DNA of 64,000 nt from Neokomagataea tanensis (GTDB lineage Bacteria > Pseudomonadota > Alphaproteobacteria > Acetobacterales > Acetobacteraceae), in contig NZ_CP032485.1 in the NCBI RefSeq assembly GCF_006542335.1, positions 2,215,001 to 2,279,000 of the forward strand, read 5' to 3'. Numbering within the stretch: position 1 is the stretch's first letter; each line of letters opens with the position of its first letter. A model generated the notes under the pieces. The model was not told the DNA's origin. It was given only the letters and a program-made list of their open reading frames with translations, and searched no databases. The position numbers were made by a program, and so were the translations under genes. This document shows, in pieces, positions 1 to 9,147 of the stretch.

Positions 1-311
1 ATGATCTGCTTGGCACCATTACCAATTAGGATCTCATCTAATGCATAGTGTAGCGAATTTTCGCGGGCAAATTTACGTTGCACAGCCGCTTTCAGTGCGG
101 GCGTTCCATCTTGTGGAGGATACTTTGTCGCTCCGTTTCTGGCGGCTTCAAATGCAGCATCAATGACATGATCTGGTGTTGGAAAATCAGGTTCCCCAGC
201 GGAAAGGCTTATGATTTTGTGACCTTCAGCCTTTAAGGCTGAGGCTTTGTCAGTCATGGCTGCTGACGCAGAAATCGCAATTCCGTTTAGACGGTCGGCA
301 AGGCCCGGCAT
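1..311 (-). CDS. Pyridoxal-phosphate aminotransferase, aspartate aminotransferase type (N-terminal part only)
   Basis: The first 103 residues of a class I aminotransferase run off the left edge of the window. The reading frame opens with ATG at 309-311 and contains the N-terminal motif SLSAGEPDFPTPDHV, followed by the TKYPPQDGTPALKAAV stretch seen in family I aspartate aminotransferases, which moves the amino group between aspartate and oxaloacetate in the cytoplasm. The PLP lysine and the C-terminal domain lie outside the window, so the exact substrate (aspartate, prephenate or aromatic) cannot be settled here. Confidence 0.85.
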   Translation of the reverse strand, partial: MPGLADRLNGIAISASAAMTDKASALKAEGHKIISLSAGEPDFPTPDHVIDAAFEAARNGATKYPPQDGTPALKAAVQRKFARENSLHYALDEILIGNGAKQI

Positions 312-431
312 AGTTATCTCCCGAAGGCTTGTTAGTTTTGGCTCAGGAACATTACTGTCATGCCACTACGGCCTTCGGGAGGGGGGTGGCGAAATAATGT
401 AACCCCATAACAAGCACTTATGACGGGTTGG

Positions 432-1367
432 TTATACAGGGTGCGTACCTGGCCAGCTGCGTGAACTTGCCATTGCACGTGCAAGATCCATGAGGTGTTC
501 CTTAACGGCGACAGAGGCTTCCGTCTCAGGAATACTCTCTGGAACGCAAAGAGAGACGTCTTCTTGGATTGTCGGGTTGCGCAAAGGTACGATGCGTGAA
601 CGCCCTTCTACCGCAATTCGGCTGGCGACTGACCACGGTAGTATTGTTGCTCCTAACCCCTCTGCCACGGCGTCTTGCATAGTATGAATACCTTCAATTT
701 CGGCAATGGTCGTCGGGGTGATTTGCTTGCGCTGAAAGGCCATATCGATTCGTTTTCGAACGAAATTATGCGTAGGAGGTAGAAGGAGGGGGAGGTGTAC
801 AATCGAAGCAAGGTGGACAGCCCCGTTCTCGTCTAAGGGGAGGTCCATGTCGATTGGTGCAAGCAGAAAAAACTCTTCCCGCATGAGGGGGGTGAAAGAT
901 ACACCTTTAATCGGTCCGGCTCCGTGGATGACGGCCATGTCAAGGCGGCCCGTCATGATCATTTCGCTGTAAATATCATCAAAACTTTCAGTTAGATGTA
1001 ATGTAATGAGAGGTAAGTGGCTACGGATACGCCTGAGCAGTGCCAGAGAGAGTGTTGAGCCGGCACTATAGGGCGACATGCCAGCGGAAACACGTCCAAC
1101 GAGGGGGCCGCTGCCTGCGGAAATCTCAGCCGTAGCGCGCTCAAGTTGTTTTATCATGAGTTGCGCGTGGCGGTAGAGCGTACTCCCGGCTGATGTGGGG
1201 GTAACTCCACTTTTGCTTCGAATAACCAGTTTTTGTCCCAAAGAGGACTCTAAAGTAGCAAGCTGCTGACTTAAGGCTGGCTGGGCAATGTTAAGGAGGT
1301 CCGCCGCGCGGGAAATACTTGCCAGATCAACAATCTTAACGAAGGCGTGCAGTCGCCTGATGTCCAC
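432..1367 (-). CDS. LysR-family transcriptional regulator, Nac-like
   Basis: A 311-residue LysR protein. The N-terminal winged helix-turn-helix (about residues 1-60) carries the pattern AADLLNIAQPALSQQLATLE and then RSKSGVTPT, which closely resembles Nac/Cbl-type regulators; the rest is the two-lobed effector-binding domain. I place the start at the GTG at 1367 because GAAAGG lies 7 nt upstream and the protein then begins DIRRLHAF, the normal LysR N-terminus; a TTG five codons further upstream has no Shine-Dalgarno sequence. It is transcribed away from the TonB receptor at 1632, with about 260 bp between them, so it may control that receptor. The inducer is unknown. Confidence 0.9.
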   Translation of the reverse strand: MDIRRLHAFVKIVDLASISRAADLLNIAQPALSQQLATLESSLGQKLVIRSKSGVTPTSAGSTLYRHAQLMIKQLERATAEISAGSGPLVGRVSAGMSPYSAGSTLSLALLRRIRSHLPLITLHLTESFDDIYSEMIMTGRLDMAVIHGAGPIKGVSFTPLMREEFFLLAPIDMDLPLDENGAVHLASIVHLPLLLPPTHNFVRKRIDMAFQRKQITPTTIAEIEGIHTMQDAVAEGLGATILPWSVASRIAVEGRSRIVPLRNPTIQEDVSLCVPESIPETEASVAVKEHLMDLARAMASSRSWPGTHPV

Positions 1368-1631
1368 AGGAATACCTTTCAAAGGAGTTATTGTTTGTCA
1401 TAAAAGAACAAAAACTGAGCTAAAACCGTATGATTTTGGATGAATCGGGTCAATATGGAGCCGTAAAAAGAAAGCCATAAAATTTCTCTATATCATCATA
1501 TATGAAACGAAAACGTAACCTTCCGGAATAGATTCAAACATTGTGCCCCCGCGGCGCTTCGATGGTTTGCGTGAATGCCTACCTCCCGGAGTGTGTATCA
1601 GCGATGGCGAGAATTCTGCAGGAGGGATGGT

Positions 1632-4289
1632 ATGGTGCGTCATCGGTTCGAGCTTATCAACAGGGATAATCGTTCTGGCTTTCAGATGTCTCTCCAAGTG
1701 ACGCGTATTGCCATTTGCGTAATGCTTGGCGCGACTACGGCTTTGTCTTCTGGCATAGCTTCTGCAGAAACGCGACAAACCGCGAAGAAGGCTTTAGCCG
1801 CTAAGCAAACTGAAAAAAGCCCTATAAAGACTACAGCATCCCAACCAAAAACGGCAAAAAGAAAAGCTTTTTCAGCTATTGATAATGAGCAGATCATTGT
1901 AACTGGCACCCGGGCACCAAATCGCCACGCCCGCCAGAGCGATAGTCCTATTTCAGTTGTTAGCGCCGCTGCATTGGCGCGTACTGGGCAACCTAATCTT
2001 GCTGAAGCTTTGACGCGCGTCTACCCGTCAATCAATATGCAGGCTATGGGACAGAATGCAGACGCCTTGACATCATCAATACGTATGCGTGGCCTCAACC
2101 CCAATCATGTTCTTGTGTTGATTGATGGTGTACGGCGGCATACGACCTCCAACATCAGCACGGGTGCGGGTGTTAATTTTGCGTCTACACCTGCAGATCT
2201 TAATACGATCCCGCCTTCTGCTATTGATCACATCGAAATCCTAGAGGACGGCGCTGCCGCGCTCTATGGATCAGATGCTATTGCAGGGGTTATCAACATT
2301 ATAACCAAGAAAAAACCCTCGGGATTGCACGTTGCGGCAACAACAGGAGCTAATGCCTATCTAGGAGATGGCTGGACGGCCCAGTTGGACGCTGACGGTG
2401 GCCTGCGGCTTGGATCAGATGGTTACATACATCTGTCTGGGCAGTTTATGCACCGTGATACATCAGTTATTCCAGCGATTGATCATAGGTTGATCGCAAA
2501 TCAAGCTCCTGCCGGAGCTTACCTAGCAAATGCTTACACAGGAAGTGTACCCGTTTCGCTCTACGCCAATAAGGTAACGAATATCCCGGAAGAAACGCGT
2601 GAATCTCTTGCAATAACATTTGGAAAGCCTATTACCTCGCAGATTGATGGGTATGGGGTAATTACTTACGCACACCGACACTCTCAGGCTTTTCAACAGT
2701 ACCGACTGCCTACCGTTTTACCCTCGGTTTACCCAAATGGCTTTGAGCCCATTGATGCTGGCGAAGAAAATGATTACGCCGCGACATTGGGACTCAAGGG
2801 GCGCAACTTGCTCGGTTTCGATTGGAACCTGAGTACGACTTATGGTGCGGACCATCTGAATATCAGCACGACAAATAACATTAACTTGGGAATGTTAAAG
2901 TCGACTTGCGTACCGGCATCCGTTGATCCGACATCCTCTTTTGCGTCTGAAGATGGATGCGGCTACGCAAAGACAAAATTCTTTCTCAAAGGTTTCACTT
3001 CAGCGCAGTGGGACAATAAATTCGATGCTCGTCGCAGTTTTACGCTTCCCTTCAATGTACCGCTCAATCTGGCTTGGGGGGCTGAGCATAGACTAGAATC
3101 TTACACATTATCGCCAGGTGAACCATCTTCCTACCAAGTGGGAGGGCCGCAGGCGATCGTCGGTTTGACGCCTAAGAATGCAGGAAGCTGGGACCGCGAC
3201 ATCTGGGCTGGCTATCTAGAAACGGACTTCAAGCCGCTGAAAAATTGGGACATAGATCTAGCTGGCCGCTTGGAGCATTATACGGATTTCGGGAACACTC
3301 AAAACGGCAAGATTTCAACGCGTTACGATATCACGCCACGAATTGCTGTACGTGGCACAATCAATAATGGCTTCCGGGCACCAACCTTGGCAGAACAGCA
3401 CTATAGTTCGGCCAGCCTGCAGCCGACAGCAGCCGGCGGTTTGCTTCCTGCTGATTCCGCAGGAGCTAAAGCGCTTGGGGCGTCTCCTCTGAAGCCGGAG
3501 CGCTCGTGGAACATGTCAGGTGGTTTGGTGCTTGAGCCACTTAAAGGTTTCCATGTTGAAATAGATGCTTATCAAATAGCAATTCGGGATCGCCTCGTTA
3601 GTAGCAGCTTGTATAATGGTGCAGCGGCCGTTGCTGCATTATCATCTCTTGGTTTTACAGTTCCATCGACAATACCTGCCAACAACGTAACAGCTAATTA
3701 TATTACGAACGGTGCAAGTACCCGTACGCAGGGCTTAGATATAAAAGCCGATTACATTTTAAGATTGCACAAGTACGGTAATGTTGCTTTAACAGCCGCT
3801 CTTGACCTCAATAGAACAAGAATTAGCCATCTTGCTCAAGGGGCAAATGGTGGGCCACTGCTCAATGCTCAGGCCGTTTCCCAATTCACTACGCAATATC
3901 CGCGCAGTAAATTGATTCTTAATGCATTATGGACTGTTGATAAATTTGATATAAATATACGCCAGAGCCGGTATGGACAGACAAAAAGCCTGTTGACTTA
4001 CCAAGATTGGGCGACAGGGACCTGTCCCGATGGTTCGCCTAAGCAGTTTTCAACGAAATGCTTTTATCAATTTAAAGGAGCTCCGCGTTGGTTGACTGAC
4101 CTAGAGGTCGGATACCATGCCACAGAGCACCTACATCTTTCTGTTGGTGCAAATAACATTTTCAATGTTCGTCCAAGAAAAATACCGCAAGAAACACGGT
4201 ATAATGGAACTAATATTTATGACACATACGCCTCTAGTATTCCTATGACAGGAGGATACTACTTTGGTAGAATTGATATGAATTTTTAA
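1632..4289 (+). CDS. TonB-dependent outer-membrane receptor
   Basis: An 885-residue TonB-dependent receptor. From N to C: a signal sequence (CVMLGATTALSSGIASAE), a lysine/alanine-rich linker, a TonB-box-like segment EQIIVTGTR, a plug domain with VLVLIDGVRRH and GAAALYGSDAIAGVINIIT, and a 22-stranded barrel ending in DMNF with a C-terminal aromatic residue. The start is chosen at 1632 because AGGAGG sits 6 nt upstream; ATG 1686 would give a tighter signal peptide, and an upstream start at 1575 lacks such a site. Receptors of this type import a scarce ligand (siderophore, cobalamin, sugar or peptide) using TonB energy. The ligand is not readable. Two cysteine-bearing loops lie near residues 420-450. 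Confidence 0.9.
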   Translation: MVRHRFELINRDNRSGFQMSLQVTRIAICVMLGATTALSSGIASAETRQTAKKALAAKQTEKSPIKTTASQPKTAKRKAFSAIDNEQIIVTGTRAPNRHARQSDSPISVVSAAALARTGQPNLAEALTRVYPSINMQAMGQNADALTSSIRMRGLNPNHVLVLIDGVRRHTTSNISTGAGVNFASTPADLNTIPPSAIDHIEILEDGAAALYGSDAIAGVINIITKKKPSGLHVAATTGANAYLGDGWTAQLDADGGLRLGSDGYIHLSGQFMHRDTSVIPAIDHRLIANQAPAGAYLANAYTGSVPVSLYANKVTNIPEETRESLAITFGKPITSQIDGYGVITYAHRHSQAFQQYRLPTVLPSVYPNGFEPIDAGEENDYAATLGLKGRNLLGFDWNLSTTYGADHLNISTTNNINLGMLKSTCVPASVDPTSSFASEDGCGYAKTKFFLKGFTSAQWDNKFDARRSFTLPFNVPLNLAWGAEHRLESYTLSPGEPSSYQVGGPQAIVGLTPKNAGSWDRDIWAGYLETDFKPLKNWDIDLAGRLEHYTDFGNTQNGKISTRYDITPRIAVRGTINNGFRAPTLAEQHYSSASLQPTAAGGLLPADSAGAKALGASPLKPERSWNMSGGLVLEPLKGFHVEIDAYQIAIRDRLVSSSLYNGAAAVAALSSLGFTVPSTIPANNVTANYITNGASTRTQGLDIKADYILRLHKYGNVALTAALDLNRTRISHLAQGANGGPLLNAQAVSQFTTQYPRSKLILNALWTVDKFDINIRQSRYGQTKSLLTYQDWATGTCPDGSPKQFSTKCFYQFKGAPRWLTDLEVGYHATEHLHLSVGANNIFNVRPRKIPQETRYNGTNIYDTYASSIPMTGGYYFGRIDMNF

Positions 4290-4302
4290 ATTATTGAGTA
4301 GA

Positions 4303-4338
4303 AGGATTGCTTTGATTATAATAAATCAAAGCAATCCT
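4303..4338. terminator. Bidirectional intrinsic terminator
   Basis: A perfect 15-bp inverted repeat (AGGATTGCTTTGATT and its complement) with a 6-nt loop lies between two convergent genes. It is followed on the + strand by ATTTATTTTT and preceded by an A-rich run, so it can serve both the receptor at 1632-4289 and the PLP enzyme gene at 4358-5512. Confidence 0.85.
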
Positions 4339-4357
4339 ATTTATTTTTCAAATAAGT

Positions 4358-5512
4358 TTATTTGATCAAAAAAGCTCTAGCTATTTCCGCTGGAGGACGC
4401 CGTAATATAGACAAATTAGTGTAAAAATCCATTTTTCCATCATCTGAAATTCTTGCATAGATATCGGCTGCGGTCAGCCTTTCTTTCAGCCCTTGTAAGC
4501 GTGCCTCCGAGATTTGAATGGGAAGAATGTTACTCCCGTTGTTAATTGGTTTGAGCGTAAACCCTTCTGAATTGCACAGAAGCTGAACTACTTCTTTGGC
4601 CCGGATCTGAGCCTTTAGGTAATTTTCCTGAAATTTAGGTAAATTTATGAGGGGAGGGAGGGCTAGCTGCCATCCTCCGTGTAGAAGACCTCCAAATAAA
4701 TGTCTTAAATGACGTGCCTTTTCCATGTTTGTACGTTCTCCTATAAGCATAGCGCCTGTAGGTGCACCTAAGTATTTATCCAATGAAACCATAATTGTAT
4801 CAAACAAAGATGCTGTTTTTTGTAAATTGAAATTATCTATTCCATAGAGAAGTAATGAACGAGAGCCATCCCAATGCATGCCTATTTTTTGCTCCCCGGC
4901 AATCGACGATATTTGTTCTAAATCTTTGAATGGAATATAAGCGCCGTTATGTCGCCGTACTGGTGATTCAAGGGAAATAGCGCCGACAGCGACTGGATAT
5001 GGTCTATTTTTCCAGCTCTCAATTTCCAAACGCACACTCTCTGGCGAAGGGTTAACTAATCCTGGAGCCATGGGTACTAGATTGAGGCCACTTAGTATTT
5101 GTGCTGCATCGCTTTCATCTGCGTACAAGTGGCTATCCTGTTGCGTAAGAACCAAGCGCTGTTCATCAGCAAGAAGCCGAACTGCTACGTTATTCGCCAT
5201 GGTTCCAGTTGGAAAAAATACAGCGTCTGTTTTCCCAAATAAATCTGCTATTTGCTTTTCTAAAGCACTTACAGCACCATTTTTTAAATAAAGGTCTTCT
5301 GGATTATTAATATCTGATGCTGCCTCGTGTAGATATGCAATCTGTTCAAGCGGCGAGAGCGGTGCAGTGTCACCAAATAATGTGACGGAGCGCGAAGAAA
5401 GTTGGGTAGGTGGCTTCGTTTTTGGTGTACTAGCCGAAGCTGACACCACTCCGGGTAAGCAGGTTGAGACCATGATCGCGGCTGATTTTGAAAATAATTC
5501 CCGCCTTTGCAT
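4358..5512 (-). CDS. Exported PLP-dependent lyase of the threonine aldolase / beta-eliminating lyase fold
   Basis: A 384-residue fold-type I PLP enzyme resembling low-specificity L-threonine aldolases, which split threonine to glycine and acetaldehyde. Visible motifs are PTGTMAN (residues 101-107), HWDGSR (213-218, the usual site is HxDGAR) and SLDKYLGAPTG with the presumed PLP lysine at K246. Unusually, it begins QRRELFSKSAAIMVST and continues to a small-residue cleavage region, a probable Tat signal. Tat export would fit a cofactor loaded in the cytoplasm. It sits between two TonB receptors, facing the first and in the same direction as the second. The substrate is unknown; amino-acid or peptide-derived beta-hydroxy compounds are possible. 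Confidence 0.8.
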   Translation of the reverse strand: MQRRELFSKSAAIMVSTCLPGVVSASASTPKTKPPTQLSSRSVTLFGDTAPLSPLEQIAYLHEAASDINNPEDLYLKNGAVSALEKQIADLFGKTDAVFFPTGTMANNVAVRLLADEQRLVLTQQDSHLYADESDAAQILSGLNLVPMAPGLVNPSPESVRLEIESWKNRPYPVAVGAISLESPVRRHNGAYIPFKDLEQISSIAGEQKIGMHWDGSRSLLLYGIDNFNLQKTASLFDTIMVSLDKYLGAPTGAMLIGERTNMEKARHLRHLFGGLLHGGWQLALPPLINLPKFQENYLKAQIRAKEVVQLLCNSEGFTLKPINNGSNILPIQISEARLQGLKERLTAADIYARISDDGKMDFYTNLSILRRPPAEIARAFLIK

Positions 5513-5646
5513 AGGTCTGTCCTTTAAGTGCTAATATTTTAAGATAGTAGCATTATTTAAAGGTTTTTCTTTTGAGCAAGCAATTTAAATTTTGAAAACG
5601 TATCTTTCTAAAGATAAAAATATTTCGGAGTACGTATTAAATAAAT

Positions 5647-5676
5647 AAGAGAGACCGAACTGCGACGATCTCTCTT
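5647..5676 (-). terminator. Intrinsic terminator of the 5759-8863 receptor gene
   Basis: An 8-bp perfect stem (AAGAGAGA/TCTCTCTT) with a 14-nt loop lies 83 bp beyond the stop codon and is followed on the - strand by TATTTATTT. Confidence 0.6.
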
Positions 5677-5758
5677 ACATATTGCTAATTCATGCCACCT
5701 CTTCGGAGGTTTTGCATGTAGGCGTTAGACTATAAAGAATACAAATTCTCATCACTGC

Positions 5759-8700
5759 TTAGAAGTTGGCGAATGCGCCAAAACGGAAGGCACGCCCTAG
5801 GATGCCTGCGGCTCCCCACGCTGGGTTGTAAAGGTAGCCACCATAAGTTCCAAGGTCCAATGGTGCTTTGAAATTAGCAACATTGTAGACATTGGCATAA
5901 ACAGACCAGTGGCGATTAAACTGGTAGTTAAACGTCATATCAATGTCCCAAAACGCTTTGGTTTTGCAGCGCAATGGGCTTCCATCCATATTGTAAGCAC
6001 CACTAAAATTGGTAGCAGCAAGAGAGCAATCGTTGCGAGTGCCTCCGCCAGTATAATCCTCTGCGGTTAGCTTGTAGCCGCTGGTGTAGTATACCGTGGT
6101 AGTCCAAGAAATCTTTTTATAAGTAAGGGTGTTCGCCCAGTTCGCACGCCATTTTGGCGTTCCGGAAGCTGACGTTGTATTCGCAGGCCCCAAGGTTCCA
6201 GCGTAATGCTGGGTAAGTTGCCCGGGATATGTTACATTGTAACGGAATACATAAGAGGCGCTGCCCTTACTATACCACTTGATGTCGGATAGTGCACCCG
6301 GGAGGGCAACGTTTGCGTCGAGCGCAAGGTCTAGACCGTCCGTCATAAGACGCGCGCCGTTAACGTACGTTAAGTTAACAATTCCTGGACGACGTTGCGC
6401 ATTGGGATTGTCGGGATCGGCAATGTCCGGAACGACCTGTGAAGTTGTGGTTTGGCCAGCATAGTAGGCAGCAATGGCGTCGCTCTGTGTTTGGGCTGCA
6501 ATATAATTAGATTTCTTGATGTAAAAATAGTCAACGCTCAGATTCATCCAAGACGTAGGTTTGATAATTGTTCCGCCCGTGAAGTTTGTGGCTGTTTCTG
6601 GACGTACATTTGGGTTTCCAACAGTGTTTAGACCAATGCTGTAGGCTTGCGCATAAGTATTAGGCTTGCCTGCTGCCGTTAAATGCTGCTGAACAAAGGC
6701 CGCCGCGCTTGGGTCGTTCGCGGGGTTATACGATACGAAGCCAATTGTTCGACTGTTTGTTTCTGCGAAACTTGGAACTCGAAATCCCTTTGAGAAAGTG
6801 CCACGCAATGTAAATTCGTGCACGGGCGAGAAAATCACGCCCACCTTTGGTGAGAAGCGACCGTAGCCAGCTGAATAATGGTCGTACCGGCCTGATACGT
6901 TGGTTGTGAGTTGTTTGACAATTGGCGCATTTAACTCAAAGAAGCCGGACTGAACCCACCGTGCGCCTTGTGCGTAGAAGGGATTGAGGTTCATATATTG
7001 TGTTGATGGATTTGCCGGATTATCTGGATTAGCACTAGGAGCATTCAGTGTTTCGCGCCGGATGTTTCCGCCAATGGCTAGGTCTAAATTTCCACCTGGC
7101 AAACGCATCAACCCTTTGGACAGAGTGGCCTGAGCTGAATACTCTGCTGAGTGGGCGTTTTGAATTGCGGTAGGTGCAATAAAATTCCGAACCGCGCTTG
7201 AATTTTTTGAGGGGTCTACAAAGTTATAAGAACCATCGTTAATTGCTTGCTGCACACGACCAAATACTGGGATGCCAGTATTAACGACTTGGAGCACATC
7301 AGCCATGCCGGTAAAGCTGGCGTCATACGTCCAATCTGAACCCCACTTTGAAGGCGCCCAGCCTGAAAACGTAGTGGCGCCCCGGAATGCCTGATTAAAC
7401 TGACTACTGGTACGGTTAAGATCACCGAAAAGGTAATAAATTTGCGCGACTTGGTTTTGATTGGCAAACGGGTTGTTGGGGTTGAGTTCACCGTTACTTA
7501 AGCGTACTGGTAGAGTAATATTAGCAAAGCTGATATCACCTGACCTGCTTTGTGAACGAATGCTGACAGGGGACCCTGTATTATAGTTCAAGTTTTGCGA
7601 ATAGGTAAACATCGCGGTTACTTGATTACGGTCGTTAATATTTCCCGTAAAGTGCCCTGTAGCGCTGATACGTCGATCCGCAGGATTAATTACGCGGTAA
7701 TCGCCTACAGTATTTTGTTCACACACGCTGTTAGCAAAACGGCCAGTTGTACCGCCGAATGCGCCTGCAGGTACGTTGTGTTGAACTAGACCGGCGCAAT
7801 TTCCACCCAGCGGTTGAAGGCCTCCAATTGGGGTAAGTTGCCCGTTTGCAGCAACTGAAACAGGGCGCACGGTTGCAACCCTTGTTGCACCGATGCCTAG
7901 GACCGAACCGTTACTTTGAACGGCATTAGGGTTGCCATTGAAACCACCAATCCCGTAGAGATTACCAGTGTTGTAGGGATAACCGCGTTGACGGTTATAA
8001 AGCATGTCATCGTTTTGATATTCAGCGTTTATATAAAAGTTATACCCATCTTGAGCGAGGCTTCCGTGTCCAAACGTTGCATAGAGGCGTTGATGCCCTG
8101 AGTCTCCATGCTCCGATAGCCCGCCTTCGGCATTGCCTTCAAAACCCCTGATTTCTTTACGAGTAATAAAGTTAACGACACCAGCAACGGCGTCTGCGCC
8201 GTATGTTGCAGATGCGCCGTCTTGCTGAACGTCAATTGTCTGCATGATGGACATCGGGATCCAGTTTGAATCCACGAAATTACGCGCTCCGTCATCAGAA
8301 AGCGGGTAATACGCAAGGCGCTGACCGTCCATGAGAGTTAGTGTTGAATCTGTAGTTAGACCACGCAAAGAGGGAGCTGAAGCCCCTGCTGCGAACGCCC
8401 CGTTTGCAGAGAATGAGGGTGGCAGTGTGCCGGAGCCGTTAGCGGCAAGTTGTTGTAACGCTTGTGCAGCAGTGGTGATTCCACGCGCACGCAAATCTTT
8501 GCTAGTCAGGTGTGTAATAGGAGATGCGCTGCGGAAGTTAGGGTCCCTGATTAAAGACCCCGTGACAACAACATTCTCGCTTTGTGTGGCTGTAACCGCG
8601 ACTGGAGCTGTTTGTGCCTGAGCTAGAATACGAGCTTTAGTCACGCTCGGAGCTGGCGCCGCGTTTGTTGACGTCGAAGTTTTAGGGCTGGGCCGCACTG

Positions 8701-8863
8701 CGAGGGGCAGGGCATGACTATGCGCCGCATGTTTGTGAGTAGAGGCGGCGTGTACTGATGCGGCAGAGACGCCGCTCATCGCTGAAAAAGCTAGCAAAAA
8801 CAGCCGTGAAATACGTCCAGGCAAAGGTGCATTCCTTCTAAAAACAATACGGTGCGGCACCAC
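5759..8863 (-). CDS. Large TonB-dependent outer-membrane receptor
   Basis: A 1034-residue TonB-dependent receptor. The N-terminus has a hydrophobic signal (LFLLAFSAMSGVSAASVHAA), then a His/Pro/Ala-rich linker of about 60 residues and the TonB-box-like ENVVVTGSLI. The plug contains LTLMDGQRLAYYPLSDDG and GASATYGADAVAGVVNFIT, and the barrel ends in FGAFANF. The GTG start at 8863 is the most upstream option and is uncertain. The plug style (QALQQLAANGSGT, SNWIPMSIMQTIDV) resembles the large receptors for peptide or sugar ligands found in alpha-proteobacteria, but the ligand is unknown. Several asparagine-rich extracellular loops fit a large substrate. Confidence 0.9.
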   Translation of the reverse strand: MVPHRIVFRRNAPLPGRISRLFLLAFSAMSGVSAASVHAASTHKHAAHSHALPLAVRPSPKTSTSTNAAPAPSVTKARILAQAQTAPVAVTATQSENVVVTGSLIRDPNFRSASPITHLTSKDLRARGITTAAQALQQLAANGSGTLPPSFSANGAFAAGASAPSLRGLTTDSTLTLMDGQRLAYYPLSDDGARNFVDSNWIPMSIMQTIDVQQDGASATYGADAVAGVVNFITRKEIRGFEGNAEGGLSEHGDSGHQRLYATFGHGSLAQDGYNFYINAEYQNDDMLYNRQRGYPYNTGNLYGIGGFNGNPNAVQSNGSVLGIGATRVATVRPVSVAANGQLTPIGGLQPLGGNCAGLVQHNVPAGAFGGTTGRFANSVCEQNTVGDYRVINPADRRISATGHFTGNINDRNQVTAMFTYSQNLNYNTGSPVSIRSQSRSGDISFANITLPVRLSNGELNPNNPFANQNQVAQIYYLFGDLNRTSSQFNQAFRGATTFSGWAPSKWGSDWTYDASFTGMADVLQVVNTGIPVFGRVQQAINDGSYNFVDPSKNSSAVRNFIAPTAIQNAHSAEYSAQATLSKGLMRLPGGNLDLAIGGNIRRETLNAPSANPDNPANPSTQYMNLNPFYAQGARWVQSGFFELNAPIVKQLTTNVSGRYDHYSAGYGRFSPKVGVIFSPVHEFTLRGTFSKGFRVPSFAETNSRTIGFVSYNPANDPSAAAFVQQHLTAAGKPNTYAQAYSIGLNTVGNPNVRPETATNFTGGTIIKPTSWMNLSVDYFYIKKSNYIAAQTQSDAIAAYYAGQTTTSQVVPDIADPDNPNAQRRPGIVNLTYVNGARLMTDGLDLALDANVALPGALSDIKWYSKGSASYVFRYNVTYPGQLTQHYAGTLGPANTTSASGTPKWRANWANTLTYKKISWTTTVYYTSGYKLTAEDYTGGGTRNDCSLAATNFSGAYNMDGSPLRCKTKAFWDIDMTFNYQFNRHWSVYANVYNVANFKAPLDLGTYGGYLYNPAWGAAGILGRAFRFGAFANF

Positions 8864-9114
8864 GATATGATTGCCTCATCGGCCATTTTTAGGCGTATCC
8901 GGCATTGATTTGCAGGAATGCGAAAGATGGCTAGCCGAGGAATATTCTTTCAGAGGAACGGTTCGTTACCGTTTCATATAGATATTTTCAGTCATTAATC
9001 GTGTTTCTAAACCGTAACAATTTTGCCGTATGTAACCATGTTGTCAAATTTAATTTAGTTTGTTTCAAAAAGACTTAAATTTCGTGTTATAAATGACACA
9101 CTTTTTCTATGAAT

Positions 9115-9140
9115 ATAGATATGTTTCAAATTATATCTAT
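9115..9140. repeat. AT-rich inverted repeat
   Basis: A perfect 8-bp inverted repeat ATAGATAT/ATATCTAT with a 10-nt spacer ends 7 bp before the IS5 end. It could be an operator for the receptor gene starting at 8863, or merely AT-rich sequence next to the insertion. The rest of the 8864-9147 interval is AT-rich without a recognisable gene. Confidence 0.3.
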
Positions 9141-9147
9141 CTTGAGA

